DNA of 64,000 nucleotides from Harmonia axyridis (lineage: Eukaryota; Arthropoda; Insecta; Coleoptera; Coccinellidae): the NCBI RefSeq assembly GCF_914767665.1, contig NC_059502.1:5890001-5954000 (forward strand), written 5' to 3'. The notes below the pieces were generated by a model. The model made no database searches, was not told the origin of the DNA, and was given only the letters and a program-made list of their open reading frames with translations. Below are positions 10,386 to 22,075 of this stretch, piece by piece (the stretch's first letter is position 1; every line of letters begins with the position of its first letter). Both the position numbers and the translations under genes were made by a program.

Positions 10386-11900
10386 AAGCATTTTCGTGAT
10401 CTACATAGTCGCAACAATCAATAAAATGGTACAATAGTACCACGAAGGAATTTTTATTTTTTTTTAATTTTCTAAGGGAAAATTTTACAAACATTTTTCG
10501 ACATAAAATTTCTCAGGTGAGATCAAAATTCGGCTAATCAGGGATCGACATTTCTGGCATCGCTCACCAATTTTGTGTAGACCTCACAGTTTTGAGGAAA
10601 TTCGAATTCGAAATTTGGGAAAAAATTGAATTTCCATCCAAAAATCGTTATATCTCCTGAATAATTCGTCACAGACCCCTCAAATAAAAACGTTTTCTGA
10701 TCGGGTTCTGATCTGAAACATAGTGAGGTTTCAAGGGCGTAGCTTACGTCCAGGAGAAGTTGCAGCTTCGGGAATTTCATTCATTTTTTTTTTTTCAAAA
10801 ATTTCAGATTTTGACATATAATTTCTGAAATAATGTACTAATCGCCAGCCTGCAAGCATTTTCGTGGTGTACAGGGTGGGCAAATTTCGATGTTTTAGCA
10901 CTACAACTTTTAAACCAGAGGAGAGAAATAATCAGATTAACGGAAGGACACTTCTCTTTTTATAGAAAGCTCAATTTTTCTGTGCTCGTCAACAGTTGAA
11001 ACCATAGAAATATTGAGAATCTTAGCTAAAAAAAGGTTTTTGTTCATTTTCTATTATTTATATTGATACAAACCATACGATGTTATATATTTTTGAAATC
11101 AGGAAAAATTAAGCTTTCAAAAAATGGCACAGAAATCTAGTGTTCCCATTTGAAAAAAAAAATTTTTGGGTCATACCATTTGAAAAGACGAGCACACCAC
11201 TGGATTCTACGGAAAAAAGTGCCTGTATGATGTTTTTATTTCAGAGCTCTATCATCAGTATTAACGGAGATAAAAATGTTTTTCGATATCGCCATTTTTT
11301 CCAATTTTCGCTTATAACTCGAAAACAAAAGAAGCTGGTCAAAAATTAATACTACCCTTATTAGTTTCTCAGAAAAAGAGACCGAGAAGGGGTATCAGAT
11401 TTTGTCTATCACCTCTGGTTCAAAAATTGTAGTGCTGAAACATCGAAATTTGCCCACCCTGTACATAGTCGACTCAATCAATAAAATGATACAACTCTAC
11501 CATGAAGGAACTTTTATTTTCTTTCCATTTTCTAAGGGTTAGGTATGGAAAATTTCACGATTTTTCGACAAAAAGTTTTCCAGGTGAGATCGAAATTCGG
11601 CTTTTAGAGATCAATTCTGGCACCGCTCACTGATTTTCCATAGACCTCACAGTTTTGAGGAAATTTGAACTTGAAATTTGGGAAAAAATTGGATTTGCCT
11701 CGAAAAATCGTTATATCTCCTGAATTATTCGTCGCAGACTCCTCAAATAAAAACGGTTTTGAACATCAAGTTGCCATCTAAGACATACTGAGGTTTCAAG
11801 GACGTAGCTTACGTCCAGGAGAAGTTGCAGCCTCAGGAATTTCATCCATTTTTTTTCGAAAATTTCAGATTTTTACTTATAATTTCTGAAATAATGTATG
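10386..11900. repeat. Two-unit tandem repeat (period about 468 bp)
   Basis: Unit 1 (10386-10853) starts AAGCATTTTCGTG. Unit 2 starts with the same bases at 10854, is interrupted after 15 bases by the inverted-repeat element at 10869-11464, and resumes with ACATAGTCGACTCAATCAAT to about 11900. Shared landmarks are a polyT tract, GAAATTCGGCTTTT-like blocks, CCTCACAGTTTTGAGGAAAT and GACGTAGCTTACGTCCAGG. It may be a dimer of a satellite or part of a longer dispersed repeat. The open frame at 10538-10780 lies in unit 1 and is not conserved in unit 2. Confidence 0.85.
10869..11464. mobile_element. Inverted-repeat element inserted in the tandem repeat
   Basis: A 596-bp element bounded by at least 38 bp of near-perfect inverted repeat, starting GTACAGGGTGGGCAAATTTC and ending with its complement. 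The element interrupts a repeat unit whose uninterrupted form is seen at 10386-10410, so the insertion point is known to within a few bases. The palindromic GTAC at the join leaves a target duplication of 2-4 bp ambiguous. No coding capacity. Confidence 0.85.
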
Positions 11901-12528
11901 TACTTATCCTCATCAGCATAAGTGAAATGGTCTTCGGTTTGGAATATTGTTTTGACTTCTAAAGTCCTCTATTCCTGCAGTCTGTCAGTCGAACTCTTAA
12001 TTTCATTTCGTAATGTTGATTTGCTATGAAGTACAAATGTATCTACTTGGCCATTTGTAGACATTGACTGTTTCCCAGAAATTCCAGATATTTGCCTGGG
12101 TTTTCTAAATACGGTACCATACTCGTCATATATCAAATATTCTAGAAAATAAAGCTTTAACCATTTCTTTACTCAAGTCGAGTTACAATAGTTTTCAAAA
12201 TGCTGATCATGAATCGCAGTCTAGTTTCAACAGTAACTAGTGTTGCATCTTCGTCCGTAACTTATGATTGGTTTATTGCTTTCTGGGACGTTTCAAATGA
12301 CGTTTGCGCTTTTATTGTCTAATATGCAATTTTAATATTGAATACCGCAGATCCGCATTGAAAATCCCGCAATTTCGGTAAACTTTTTGGAGTTTGTTTA
12401 AATACCAAAAATTCATCTTCAATTTGGCGTAAAATCAATTGAAATCGATGAAAAGTTCCCAAAGTTCATGGACAACGAACTTCACCAAAATTTTGGTCGA
12501 GGTGGTCGAGTTTTTTTGCCGGTGAATG
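11901..12528. other. Non-coding
   Basis: No gene or repeat is recognised. Confidence 0.4.
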
Positions 12529-12530
12529 TA

Positions 12531-13104
12531 AAGGGTGTTTTTTTTTAGAGCTATGGAACTTTAAATTGCAATAAAACAACGATGGATTATTCGATTGACA
12601 TGAATTTTATTTATCCGCAAGATAATCTTGTAGACTTTACATTTTGAATATGATTTCTGGCATATAACCGCCACGGCTAGCTCGGATGTAGTCCAATCTG
12701 GACGTCCAATTTTCGATGACTTTTTCCAACATTTGTGGCCGTATATCGGCAATAACACGGCGAATGTTGTCTTCCAAATGGTCAAGGGTTTATGGCTTAT
12801 CCGCATAGACCAATGTCTTTACATAGCCCCACAGAAAGTAGTCTAGCGGTGTTAAATCACAAGATCTTGGAGGCCAATTCACAGGTCCAAAACGTGAAAT
12901 TAGGCGGTCACCGAATGTGACCGCACAGAACCATTATTTTCGAAATAAAATTGCACTATTTGCAAGCGTTGTTCAGGCGTGAGTCTATTCACGATGAATT
13001 TCCAAACCAAACTGAGGATAAATCACTTGACAGCTGTTAAATCGGTCGCCATCTTGAACAGTAATGCAAACTTAAAGTTATATACCTCGAAAAAAAACAC
13101 CCGT
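12531..13104 (-). mobile_element. DD41D element copy 2, further deleted
   Basis: A 574-bp member of the same family as 8765-9693, flanked by TA on both sides. The ends read AAGGGTG and, on the complement, ACGGGTG. Besides the family-wide deletion it has lost most of the remaining catalytic region: the sequence jumps at about 12920 from the segment encoding RFGDRLISR to the N-terminal NNGSVR segment. It is effectively a MITE. Confidence 0.9.
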
Positions 13105-13621
13105 TATAATATGAATAGAATTCAAGTTTCAGATTTTTCTGCAAATCTTCTCATTTTGGTATAAAAACACAGTTGTGAAATTCGTTAAAAATAAAGAAAA
13201 TGTTTAATACGTTCTTCTAGGAATTCAGATTTCCCTAAGTTGAATTATTTCCTGGAAAGATCCTGTTGCTTCAGAATAACGAGCATCTCCTAATAAACAT
13301 CTCAGATATCATCTCAGAAGTAGATCTGAACGTATAAGCGAGCATATTCAAGTGGTTCGAAGAAACAGAAATCCGCCTTCAATTTAATAATTCAAGAAGT
13401 GATGCCAGAGCGTCTATTATTCGAGAATCATCGACATGGAGGATGCTTCAGTGAAGTGCCCATTTCGCTTTCGTTCCTGAATATAACTGTAAACTGTGAT
13501 TGGAAGTTTGTCAGCAGTTTCAAAGCGATTTCGGCTCCAACAAAAGACAAAATAATTTTTTTTTATCATTCTATATTCAACAGTCAGATAAGAAGAATGT
13601 TCTTTTGTTTTTTTTGTTTTT
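13105..13621. other. Non-coding
   Basis: Between two DD41D copies. No gene is recognised. The open frames at 13399-13731 overlap each other on opposite strands, run into the terminal repeat of copy 3 and show no family features. Confidence 0.4.
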
Positions 13622-14536
13622 GTGTTTTTTTTCGAGGTATATAACTTTAAGTTGTCATTACTGTTCAAGATGGCGACCGATTTAACAGCTGTCAAGTGAT
13701 TTATTTTCAGTTTGGTTTGGCAATTCATCATAAATAGACTCTCGCCTGCACAACGCTTGCAAATAGTGCAATTTCATTTCGAAAATAATGGTTCTGTGTG
13801 GAATACGTATCGCGCACTACGTCCATTTTAGCGATGAAGCGTACTTCTGGTTGAATGGCTACGTCAACAAACAAAACTGCCGCATTTGGAGTGAAGCTAA
13901 TCCTCAAGTGTATGTCGAAACACCGTTACATCCAGAAAAACTGACTGTTTGGTGTGCTTTATGGGCGGTGGAATCATTGGTCCGTACTTCTTCAAAAACG
14001 ATGATGGCCAGAACGTTACAGTCAATGGTGATCGGTATAGAGCCATGATTACTAACTTTTTCATTCCTGAATTGAACAACCATGATGTCCAGGAGCTGTG
14101 GTTCCAACAAGACAGCGCAACATGTCACACAGCTCGTGCCACAATCGATTTATTGAAAGACACGTTTGGTGACCGCCTAATTTCACGTTTTGGACCTGTG
14201 AATTGGCTTCCAAGATCTTGTGATTTAACACCGCTAGACTACTTTCTGTGGGGTTATGTAGAGTCATTGGTCTATGCGGATAAGCCACAAACCCTTGTCC
14301 ATTTGGAAGACAACATTCGCCGTGTTATTTCCGATAGACGGCCACAAATGTTGGAAAAAGTCATCGAAAATTGGAAAGTCATCCAGATTGGACTACATCC
14401 GAGCCAGCCGTGGCGATCATATACCAGAAATTATATTTAAAATGTAATGCCACAAGATTATCTTGCGGATAAATTAATTTCATGTCAATCGAATAATCCA
14501 TCGTTGTTTTATTGCAATTTAAAGTGCTATAGCTCT
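13622..14536 (+). mobile_element. DD41D element copy 3 (best-preserved catalytic part)
   Basis: Opposite orientation to the other three copies. The left end GTGTTTTTTTTCGAGG is frayed and the right end stops at AGCTCT. It encodes the N-terminus (start codon mutated ATG to ATA at about 13729), then directly SDEAYFWLNGY, and after a one-base frameshift near 13965 an open frame to 14440 with FFIPELNNHDVQ, QQDSATCHT and CDLTPLDYFLWG. Forty-one residues separate the Asp of QQD from the Asp of TPLD, which places it in the DD41D (rosa-like) group of mariner relatives. The first, second and third catalytic Asp are all present, but the protein is broken and lacks its middle. Confidence 0.9.
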
Positions 14537-15529
14537 TTATGTAAACGATAAGGTATGCTCCAATGCTCCACAATCGATTCAAGCCTCAAAGATGAAATTC
14601 GTGATATTTTTCCATCCTCAATTCGTAAGTTAATAAAAATCCATCGCTCTTGAAAATTGCTCGTTTTTGTTCGAATCAAAATGAAACCTCTTATTGGAAA
14701 ACTTTCACGGTAATACGTTACAAACATTACTTCTGGATTTTTATTCAAATTGTACCAACGTGTCAACAGTAATAAAATGACATTCGTTTATGAAATCATA
14801 AATTTCGGTTCTTATGTCCCATAGAAAATGGGAAAACTACATTGGAATTCGTTAAATGCACGAAACTTCTTCACTGCACTTCTGAACACAACCATAAAAT
14901 TTTATGTATCAAACTTCGCTCACAACTTTCATAGAAAATTTCAGTCGTAAAATGTAGTTCCAATGTGATCGAATAACTCGAGCGTAGCTATATTATGTGT
15001 TTTCGCACAGTAGTTGATTTTTATTGTTGTTTTCGCGAGGTCATTCGGAATTTTGCTACCTGGGTATGAGATCAGTCAGTAGAAATTGTTTTATCTCATC
15101 CATGTGATGTTTCCGCTTCGCCAACATTTGAACGCTTGTTTTTGGAACATATCGCTTTATCATTTCATTACAGTGTCTGTGATTTTCGAATTTTGATCCG
15201 GGAAGGGTCTAAAACGATAAAATTTCCACGTTAAAATCAATCAACGAAGATATGAAGTTGCTGGTGATTGATCAGTTTGATTTCTTGTGTTATTCAAATT
15301 CGAAATTCAATTTATTCAATTCGAATACACATCTCCAAAGAACAAAGATGTACGATATGAACGAATGGTTTTTATAACTTTTCAAACATTTTACATGAGG
15401 ATAGGAGTCAGTTGTAGAGTATCCACCAGAAAAAATTATATAAAATCAAAATAAATAATATATTAAGACTTCAAAACTGTAGAAAAATATTACATTTGGT
15501 TTCACAAACATTGCACATTAGACATGGCA
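14537..15529. other. Non-coding
   Basis: No gene or repeat copy is recognised. AT-rich. Confidence 0.4.
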
Positions 15530-15837
15530 GCAAAATCTCTTATAGTTGTCTTTAAAATAATCCTCTGCCTACAGTAGTAGTAGGCCTTCATTTTGAGTCT
15601 AGATTTAAGTTCTTTTCTAAGTTTCCTCCTATCCAATTCCTTTTATTTAATTGGCAGCTCATTGAACACTTTTATAGTCAGATAGTTCACATTTATCTGT
15701 GAGACTTCTATTCGATGATATTGAATTAAAAAGTAGTTTCTGTTTCGAGTATCATATATGTAGTTGAAGTTATTTTCTAGTAATATCTTCTTATTGTCAT
15801 AAATGTAAAATACGATGTTGAGTATAACAGAGTACAT
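15530..15837 (-). pseudogene. Non-LTR retrotransposon remnant (C-terminal end of ORF2)
   Basis: The minus strand reads YDTRNRNYFLIQYHR, then NVNYLTIKVFNELPIK, the familiar tail of non-LTR reverse-transcriptase polyproteins (YNTRN...HRL...Y.GIK.YN.LP). In another frame directly downstream comes KLRKELKSRLKMKAYYY, matching the basic FKxxLKxxLL.KxYYS closing motif. At least one frameshift separates the two parts. Only about 300 bp survive and no reverse-transcriptase core is visible. Confidence 0.65.
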
Positions 15838-15994
15838 TTTTTTTTAATAATTCTTTACAGCTTGTTTCTGATTTATGAATATCCTTTTACTTTCGGAGGT
15901 ATTTCCCCATATAAGGATTGCAAAATTTAGGATACTATGAAAATAGCTGAAGTAAGTCATCTTAACTGTACTTCTAAAGCCTTAAAACAAAGAA
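15838..15994. other. Non-coding
   Basis: AT-rich spacer between two transposon remnants. Nothing recognised. Confidence 0.4.
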
Positions 15995-16211
15995 ACGATA
16001 ACTTGAGTTTTCGTCAACCTACGAGCTACAACAATATTCTCAGTTGTTCTTGAGCGATGCACACGGTTCCGATTCTTCACATCACTAACTTGTCCCAACC
16101 GCTCGAATTTTTCCACAAGTTTTGCTATTGCCGGCCAATAAGCTTCACAAAGGCCCAGAAGCGTTTTAGTTTAACAATTTCAATGCGTTGTTTAAGCGTG
16201 TATCGCTCCAT
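15995..16211 (-). pseudogene. Remnant of a mariner/Tc-like transposase N-terminus
   Basis: From an ATG at 16211 the minus strand reads MERYTLKQRIEIVKL, and in a second frame AKLVEKFERLGQVSDVKN and VHRSRTTENIVV. These are the first helix-turn-helix and the KFERTG linker typical of the DD41D-type transposase N-terminus. The segment between them is deleted and the frame shifted. No catalytic part is adjacent. Confidence 0.6.
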
Positions 16212-16879
16212 TTTTAGTAATGATGTAGTTTTACTTGTAAAATGTCAAAAGATGACAGCTTCAAAAGTGACAGCTGTCCAGATAGCGTTCTATTCAAAAT
16301 GAAACCCTTTATTTTCGAGAAAAGCTTCTTAATCTGAACTACATATCTAGACATTCAAAAAAACTAAAAATGACAAATCCAGTAAATACATTGGACGTTT
16401 TCATGCATTCAAACTTGTTTAGGAGACTTTTCAGTACAACTAAAGTTCGACGAACAACAAACAGTTTTGGTATCTCTGCTCGTCTCTTTCATTCTCCATA
16501 GGTATTCACGTTGTTTTGAACGCGGAAAATGGAAAATATAAAACCCAATTTTCCAGTCGGTCGACTCGATTCATCAGCAGAATTCTGAACCATCTCTAGT
16601 TTGCCTGAACAATGCCTGGGCATTAAATAAGTTGAAAGGATTATTTCCTTATTTAAGCAGTAGGTAGACTGATCAGTGGAGTAAGCTTTTTTTTTGGGGG
16701 GATAGAATTTAGGTTAAAATTAATTTTTGAACGGATTTGGAAGAAAAACACAAACCGACTTGAAATTGTATCTTTCTACGTTTTGGATGGTTTAAGATAC
16801 CAAAACCGAAGGTTTTGAACAATCATTTGGTGTTCAAGGTGTCCCTAAGTTGCAAAAAAATATAAAAAAATTAAGTTTC
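16212..16879. other. Non-coding; possible hAT terminus at 16676
   Basis: CAGTGGAGTAAGC followed by a T-run and GGGGGG at about 16676 resembles a hAT end and may belong with the hAT remnant just downstream. No target duplication could be shown. Confidence 0.3.
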
Positions 16880-17104
16880 TCAATATTGAGAAACCTCCAG
16901 GCTTTGTTTGAATTCATAATTTTCCATCCAAGATCTAAGACACATGAGGCATCTTATAGATTTGTCGCCTAACCTATTGTGGGTTTTTGTAACTGTAAGA
17001 GCAGCTCTGGAAAATTGTCTTTCAACAGGAGCGTTGATAAAAAATCTTTGGCCAAGTTTGGAAAGAAATTTCTGAAACTCCCAAAATCTACCAATAGATT
17101 TCAT
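16880..17104 (-). pseudogene. hAT transposase remnant (dimerisation domain)
   Basis: The frame encodes LGQRFFINAPVERQFSRA, then TVTKTHNRLGDKSIRCLM and LRSWMENY. It matches the C-terminal hAT dimerisation motif in which a Ser-Ala-x-x-E-R-x-F-S block is followed by a basic R/N-x-R-L and a hydrophobic LMFLRSW. Only the C-terminus remains. The upstream part is interrupted by the DD41D copy at 17213-18138 and was not found beyond it. Confidence 0.7.
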
Positions 17105-17212
17105 AGAAATGGGAGAAAACTACTTATAAAGTCACACTGGCGAATGCTTCAGTCTCTCGGCGCTCGAGGAATCCTCTTATTTAGTCTAAGCGCGCACGAG
17201 ATTGCAGAAATA

Positions 17213-18138
17213 AAGCGTGTTTTTTTTAGAGCTATAGAACTTTAAATTGCAATAAAACAACGATGGATTATTCGATTGACGTGAATTTTATTTATCCGCA
17301 AGATAATCTTGTGGCATTACATTTTAAATATGATTTCTGGCATATGACCGCCACGGCCGTCTCGGATGTAGTCCAATCTGGACGTCCAATTTTCGATTAC
17401 TTTTTCCAACATTTGTGGCCGTATATCGGCAATAACACGGCGAATGCTGTCTTCCAAATGGTCAAGGGTTTGTCGCCAATGACTTTACATAGCCCCACAG
17501 AAAGTAGTCTAGCGGTGTTAAATCACAAGATCTTGGAGGCCAATTCAAAGGTCCAAAACGTGAAATTAGGCGGTCACCAAACGTGTCTTTCAATAAATCG
17601 ATTGTGGTACGAGCTGTGTGACATGTTGCGCCGTCTTGTTGGAACCACAGCTTCTAGACATCATGGTTGTTCAATTCAGGAATGAAAAAGTTAGTAATCA
17701 TGGCTCTATACCGATCACCATTGACTGTAACGTTCTGGCTATCATCGTTTTTGAAGAAATACGGACCAATGATTCCACCAGCCCAGAGAGCGTACCAAAC
17801 AGTCAGTTTTTCTGGATGCAACGGTGTTTCGACATGCACTTGAGGATTAGCTTCACTCCAAATGCGTCAGTTTTGTTTGTTGACTTAGCCATTCAACCAG
17901 AAGTGCGCTTCATCGCTAAACAAAATAAAATGGACGTAGTGCGCGATACGTATTCCGCACAGAACCATTATTTTCGAAATAAAATTGCACTATTTACAAG
18001 CGTTGTTCAGGCGTGAGTCTATACATAATGAATTGCCAAACCAAACTGAGAATAAATCACTTGACAGCTGTTAAATCGGTCGCCATCTTGAACAGTAATA
18101 CCAACTTAAAGTTATATACCTCAAAAAAAAACACCCGT
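17213..18138 (-). mobile_element. DD41D element copy 4
   Basis: 926 bp flanked by TA on each side (17211-17212 and 18139-18140). The ends read AAGCGTG and, on the complement, ACGGGTG. Same layout as copies 1 and 3. The deletion junction is best preserved here: sequence encoding ALRPFY runs directly into one encoding LFSDEAHF, with T-rich bases shared by both sides. There is a premature stop in the N-terminus (CAA to TAA), and the segment at about 17470 lacks bases relative to copies 1 and 3. Confidence 0.9.
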
Positions 18139-20088
18139 TATAAACAAACGCTTTATTTTTGAGATAGAAACTGTTGAAATTTTATTTTCTTCTCAAGTTT
18201 GCTGAATGATATTCCAATTTCAATTGCTAATCTACAGTATATTTCCTCCAGAACTTTTTTTTTGTGGACCTCTGATGGTAGTTTGAAAACGCAAAAAGAA
18301 ACTTTGATCTAGTACTGCACTTTTTGATTTCATAAATTTGTCGTGTCTGCCACCAATTTCTAGAACGAAATTTCGAACGATTCTCTAGAACTCCTCTGGA
18401 AAATCCAAATTATCATAAAAATCTAGTTAGTAAGTTGTGATAAATGAAGTATTTAATAGTTTTGGAGTCTATTTTCCCGATATGTAGCAATGATTCATAA
18501 AGATTCGATAAAATCATAAAATTACTACAAAAAAAGTAGGACTGCAAGAAACACCCTTTATCTCGAAAACAAGTCGTTGCAGGCCCATGTTTATACGATT
18601 TTTTTTGAATCAACCAATAAATCTCTCGTTTTAGTTTGTACCTAAATAGGTTCAAATAATCTAAGGAACGAAATACTGACTGACATGTTATATCTTTCAT
18701 CCTTCCAGTATTCCCAGTATATTTTTTAATAATGCCTTCTGAACGTTCCAACGATAAGAGTGTTATTAACTGCCCATATTTCGACGTCATAAAGTGTATG
18801 TACATATCATTAAATGCGCAAACCACTTAGGTTAAAGGAGCTATACAAATGGCCCATAATGGAAAAAGTGCTTCTGTGGTCAGTTTGTCTGCCGTGTAAA
18901 ATGAAAAGCAAACCCCTACTATGGTCGTTAAACTTTGTTCTTTAAAATTAACGCCAACACTAATAAAACTCTGGAATGGTCATTTTTTACTGGTTGAGAT
19001 ATAATTCAATCCTTTCCTTTATGTGCTGTGTCAGTGCTATATGTCATACATGGAAGCCACATAAAAAGGACAATATAGTGTTATGAGAAAATTTCGCTGA
19101 ATGTCCCAGTAAATTTATTTTTCTAGTATTCATTAAATGGAACAGAGTGCTATGGTTCTTTCCAAATGTATATTATTATAATTGTGATTTACTTTAATAT
19201 CAGAATAACCGATGAAGAAGTTGTGATAATATTCTATTCTTACTGATCGATCGGTGGATAACTTTTGGAAATTTTGGGCTAGGAGAATGATTTAATTTTT
19301 GATGGAATCTACAGTATTCAGCGCATTAGTTTAAATTATTCTGGATTCTACAGCCTGGTCCGAAAGTGGTGAAACACTATACCACCCTGTTTTTCAAATG
19401 AGAATGTCCCATTTTTATATCATACATGCTTATAATCTCCATGAAATTCTGATTTGCAAGTACTACACTTTATCTGTGGTACTTTTTGATGCAGGTCACA
19501 TTTATCGACGAATTTCATTGAAATTTAAACGATGAATTTCATTAAAGTTTAAACTAAAGATCATAACTTGAAAATTAGGACAGATAATAATGTGCATTAC
19601 AAGCTCGTGCAAATTTTGTGTTGATAGGTTAAGCGGAACCATAGAAAATCCAAGATTAATCTCGGAAGAAAATTACCCAATATTTCTGGAACTAAAGAAT
19701 TTTTTTAGTTCTTGAATTTAAATAAAAATTTCAAGCTAAAATGCAGAATTTCGTGTAGATGGCGTCATCAGAACCACAGAAAATTCAAACATTAGATAAA
19801 AAAACTGACATTTAATTAACAACAGATCCCAATGAGATTTTGCGAGTAAATATAATGAAACAATTCAAACCTGTCTACCTATCCTTGTGTAACGTCATCA
19901 GAATCATAGAAAAATTGATAAGTATATCGAATATTTCTGTGATCATTTTATAGAACTTTGAATTGATTTTTACAGTGCTATTGACTTAATAGTTGTGTAG
20001 TTGAGTAGATAACAGATGAATTATTTTTTCTTTAATCTAATTAATCAAATACTATTCATCACAATTTGGATATTTTTATCCAAATTTA
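18139..20088. other. Long non-coding stretch
   Basis: About 2 kb with no repeat copy, no recognised exon and no RNA gene. A 137-codon open frame on the minus strand (18413-18826) was examined and not accepted. Confidence 0.4.
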
Positions 20089-20090
20089 TA

Positions 20091-20880
20091 CAGGATTAGA
20101 ACTAATTAGAAGGCCACCACAGAAGTATATCGAAAACTGTTAGAGATAAAGGGTGGCTTAAATTACAAAAAAGTTGCGTTATTTAGGAATGAGTGTGTTG
20201 GTGTGAACAGATCTGAAATATATCCATTGGTTCCCGAGATATCTCGAAAAAACTGTAAATTGAGATTTTCTTTTTTTTTTTGTATTATTCATTTGTTTGT
20301 GGAGATCTTCACGAACTTTGGTTTATAGCCATTATCCAATTCAGAGATACTTATGGTGTCTTCGGATTTTTTCTGTTTTCCATATTGTTTCAGAGACGCG
20401 ATAGTGATGATTTCATATAATAACGTGATAGTGATGATTTCACATAATAACTCTTCAAATTTGCGTATCTAGACTCGATATTTTTGTAGAGTGTGATACA
20501 TTGTTGAATTCGTAATTTTTTTCTTTATCACCTCATAAGGAGAACTAATATGGAGTCCAAGAAAAAAATTGACTATCCCGTATCAGAAACAATGGGAAAC
20601 AATAAAATCTAAAGACACCATTAGAATCTCTATATAGGATAATGACTACAAACCGAATTTCGTGAAGTTATCTCCAGAAACGAATGAGTTATACAGAAAA
20701 AAGAAAATCTCGATTTTCAGATTATTCGAGATATCTCAGGAACCATTGGAGATATTTTGGATCTTTTAACACCAACACACTTATCCCTAAATAACGCAAC
20801 TTTTTTGTAATTTAAGCCAGCCTGTATCTCTCATGGTTTTCGATATCCCTGTAGTGCTCCTCTAAATAGTTCTAAACCTG
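20091..20880. mobile_element. Foldback element, 790 bp, TA target
   Basis: Starts CAGGATTAGAACTA and ends with the near complement TAGTTCTAAACCTG, flanked by TA on both sides (TATA in fact). The two arms pair over most of their length: GGCTTAAATTACAAAAAAGT near 20155 matches its complement near 20810, and the ATATCTCGAAAAA-type and GAAGATCT-type blocks also pair. The centre is at about 20480. It has no coding capacity. It could fold into a single hairpin of over 350 bp. Confidence 0.85.
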
Positions 20881-20882
20881 TA

Positions 20883-21719
20883 TATCGAAAGTGAATGTTT
20901 CACAAAATAATTTAATAATTTGATATTCATACTATTTTTACAACATCAATATTCAACAGAATAGAATTTTCTTCTGTCGAGAAAAAAATGTAAATACCAA
21001 TGAAAAGAACTATACATATAATCTGAAATTAAAAACTTTCAATGCAAAATATTTCGCTTCCATAATTTTAATTCCAATATATTATTATGATTTATCGAAA
21101 GGGGAAAATCGAACCTTCCAAAAATGCATATATTATTTACTTTTCCATTTCCCAAAAAAAAATTGTTTCAATAAATCACTAAACTAAATTGTACGAAAGA
21201 AGCTTATCATTTGGAGAATTACATACATATAGATACGACCGAGCAGAAATATACCAATTCGTTGTAAAAAAAAAGTTTCTAAGATTCGTGAAAACACTAC
21301 ATACATACAAATTTCAAAAGCTCCTTAACTTCGCCTCAGTGGTTTTCTCATTCATAAAATTCAAACTTTATACTTGATAAAGATTATTCTTCAATTTTCC
21401 TTATTTTTTTTTTTGGACTTCTAGGCGAATAACTACGTATATATTGAAAGTGAATGTTTCACACAACTTCCTAACAACTCAACATCCATACATCCCTAAT
21501 TTTTCTTTGCCCAAAAACCAACCACACAGCATCCTACACACTTACATCGTCAAATCGTCATCCCATCGCCGCTCATCCAAAACCCATCAGCATCGGAAGA
21601 CACTTTCACCACCGCCGGCTCTACCAATGTCCAAATACCCGTCAAGAAACTCACCACAACTCAGCCAGGCACCCTTCCGGGGGCACAAAAAACCCTACAA
21701 ACCCCTGATTAATTGATGA
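20883..21719. other. Non-coding; C-rich patch at 21480-21715
   Basis: No gene is accepted. The C-rich, G-poor strand composition at 21480-21715 produces a long open frame without recognisable protein features, and it abuts the GC-rich island that follows. Confidence 0.35.
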
Positions 21720-22060
21720 CCATCGATTCTTCCGCGTCCGTATATATCACGTCTCTTTTTGGGCCTCTGTACTAAGTGGCGTCCGTATATCATCTCGGGG
21801 TGGCCAAGAACTGAGCCGTGAAGCGGTCCGAAGTCGGGCTGCTGAGCGTGCTGAGGGCCCGGCGAGGAGTCGATAGCGCGCGTCGGACGCCCGGGTGCGC
21901 ATGCGCGCCACTCGGGAAATGGCACGGAACAGAGGTGGTTTCGGAGGCGATTTCCCCGTTTCTTTCGGGACGATCAGCTCGATACGTAAACGATCGGTGG
22001 GTTTGCGTGGAAGCGGAGCTGAGGGGTGTACGTGCTGAGTAGGGATTCACACGGCTTGGC
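21720..22060. promoter_or_regulatory. CpG-rich island with NRF1/Ewg-type motif
   Basis: A sharply bounded GC- and CpG-rich block in otherwise AT-rich DNA. It contains TGCGCATGCGCG at about 21896-21907, a near-perfect palindromic NRF1 (insect erect wing) binding motif, shortly before an ATG at 21919 that opens a 39-codon frame (MARNRGGFGGDFP to 22038). This arrangement is what a housekeeping promoter or first exon looks like, but no gene continues from it. A mariner element is inserted immediately to the right at 22076. Confidence 0.45.
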
Positions 22061-22075
22061 TTGATTTTCAAGCTA

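Noticed and set aside
10538..10780. 80-codon open frame in the tandem repeat
   Set aside because: Not conserved in the second unit at 11580-11850.
18413..18826. 137-codon open frame on the minus strand
   Set aside because: Starts within AT-rich sequence, has no domain or composition typical of a protein, no splice or promoter context, and no relative elsewhere in the window.
21444..21716. 90-codon Pro/Ser/His-rich open frame
   Set aside because: Explained by the C-rich strand composition; it lacks conserved motifs and a supported gene structure.
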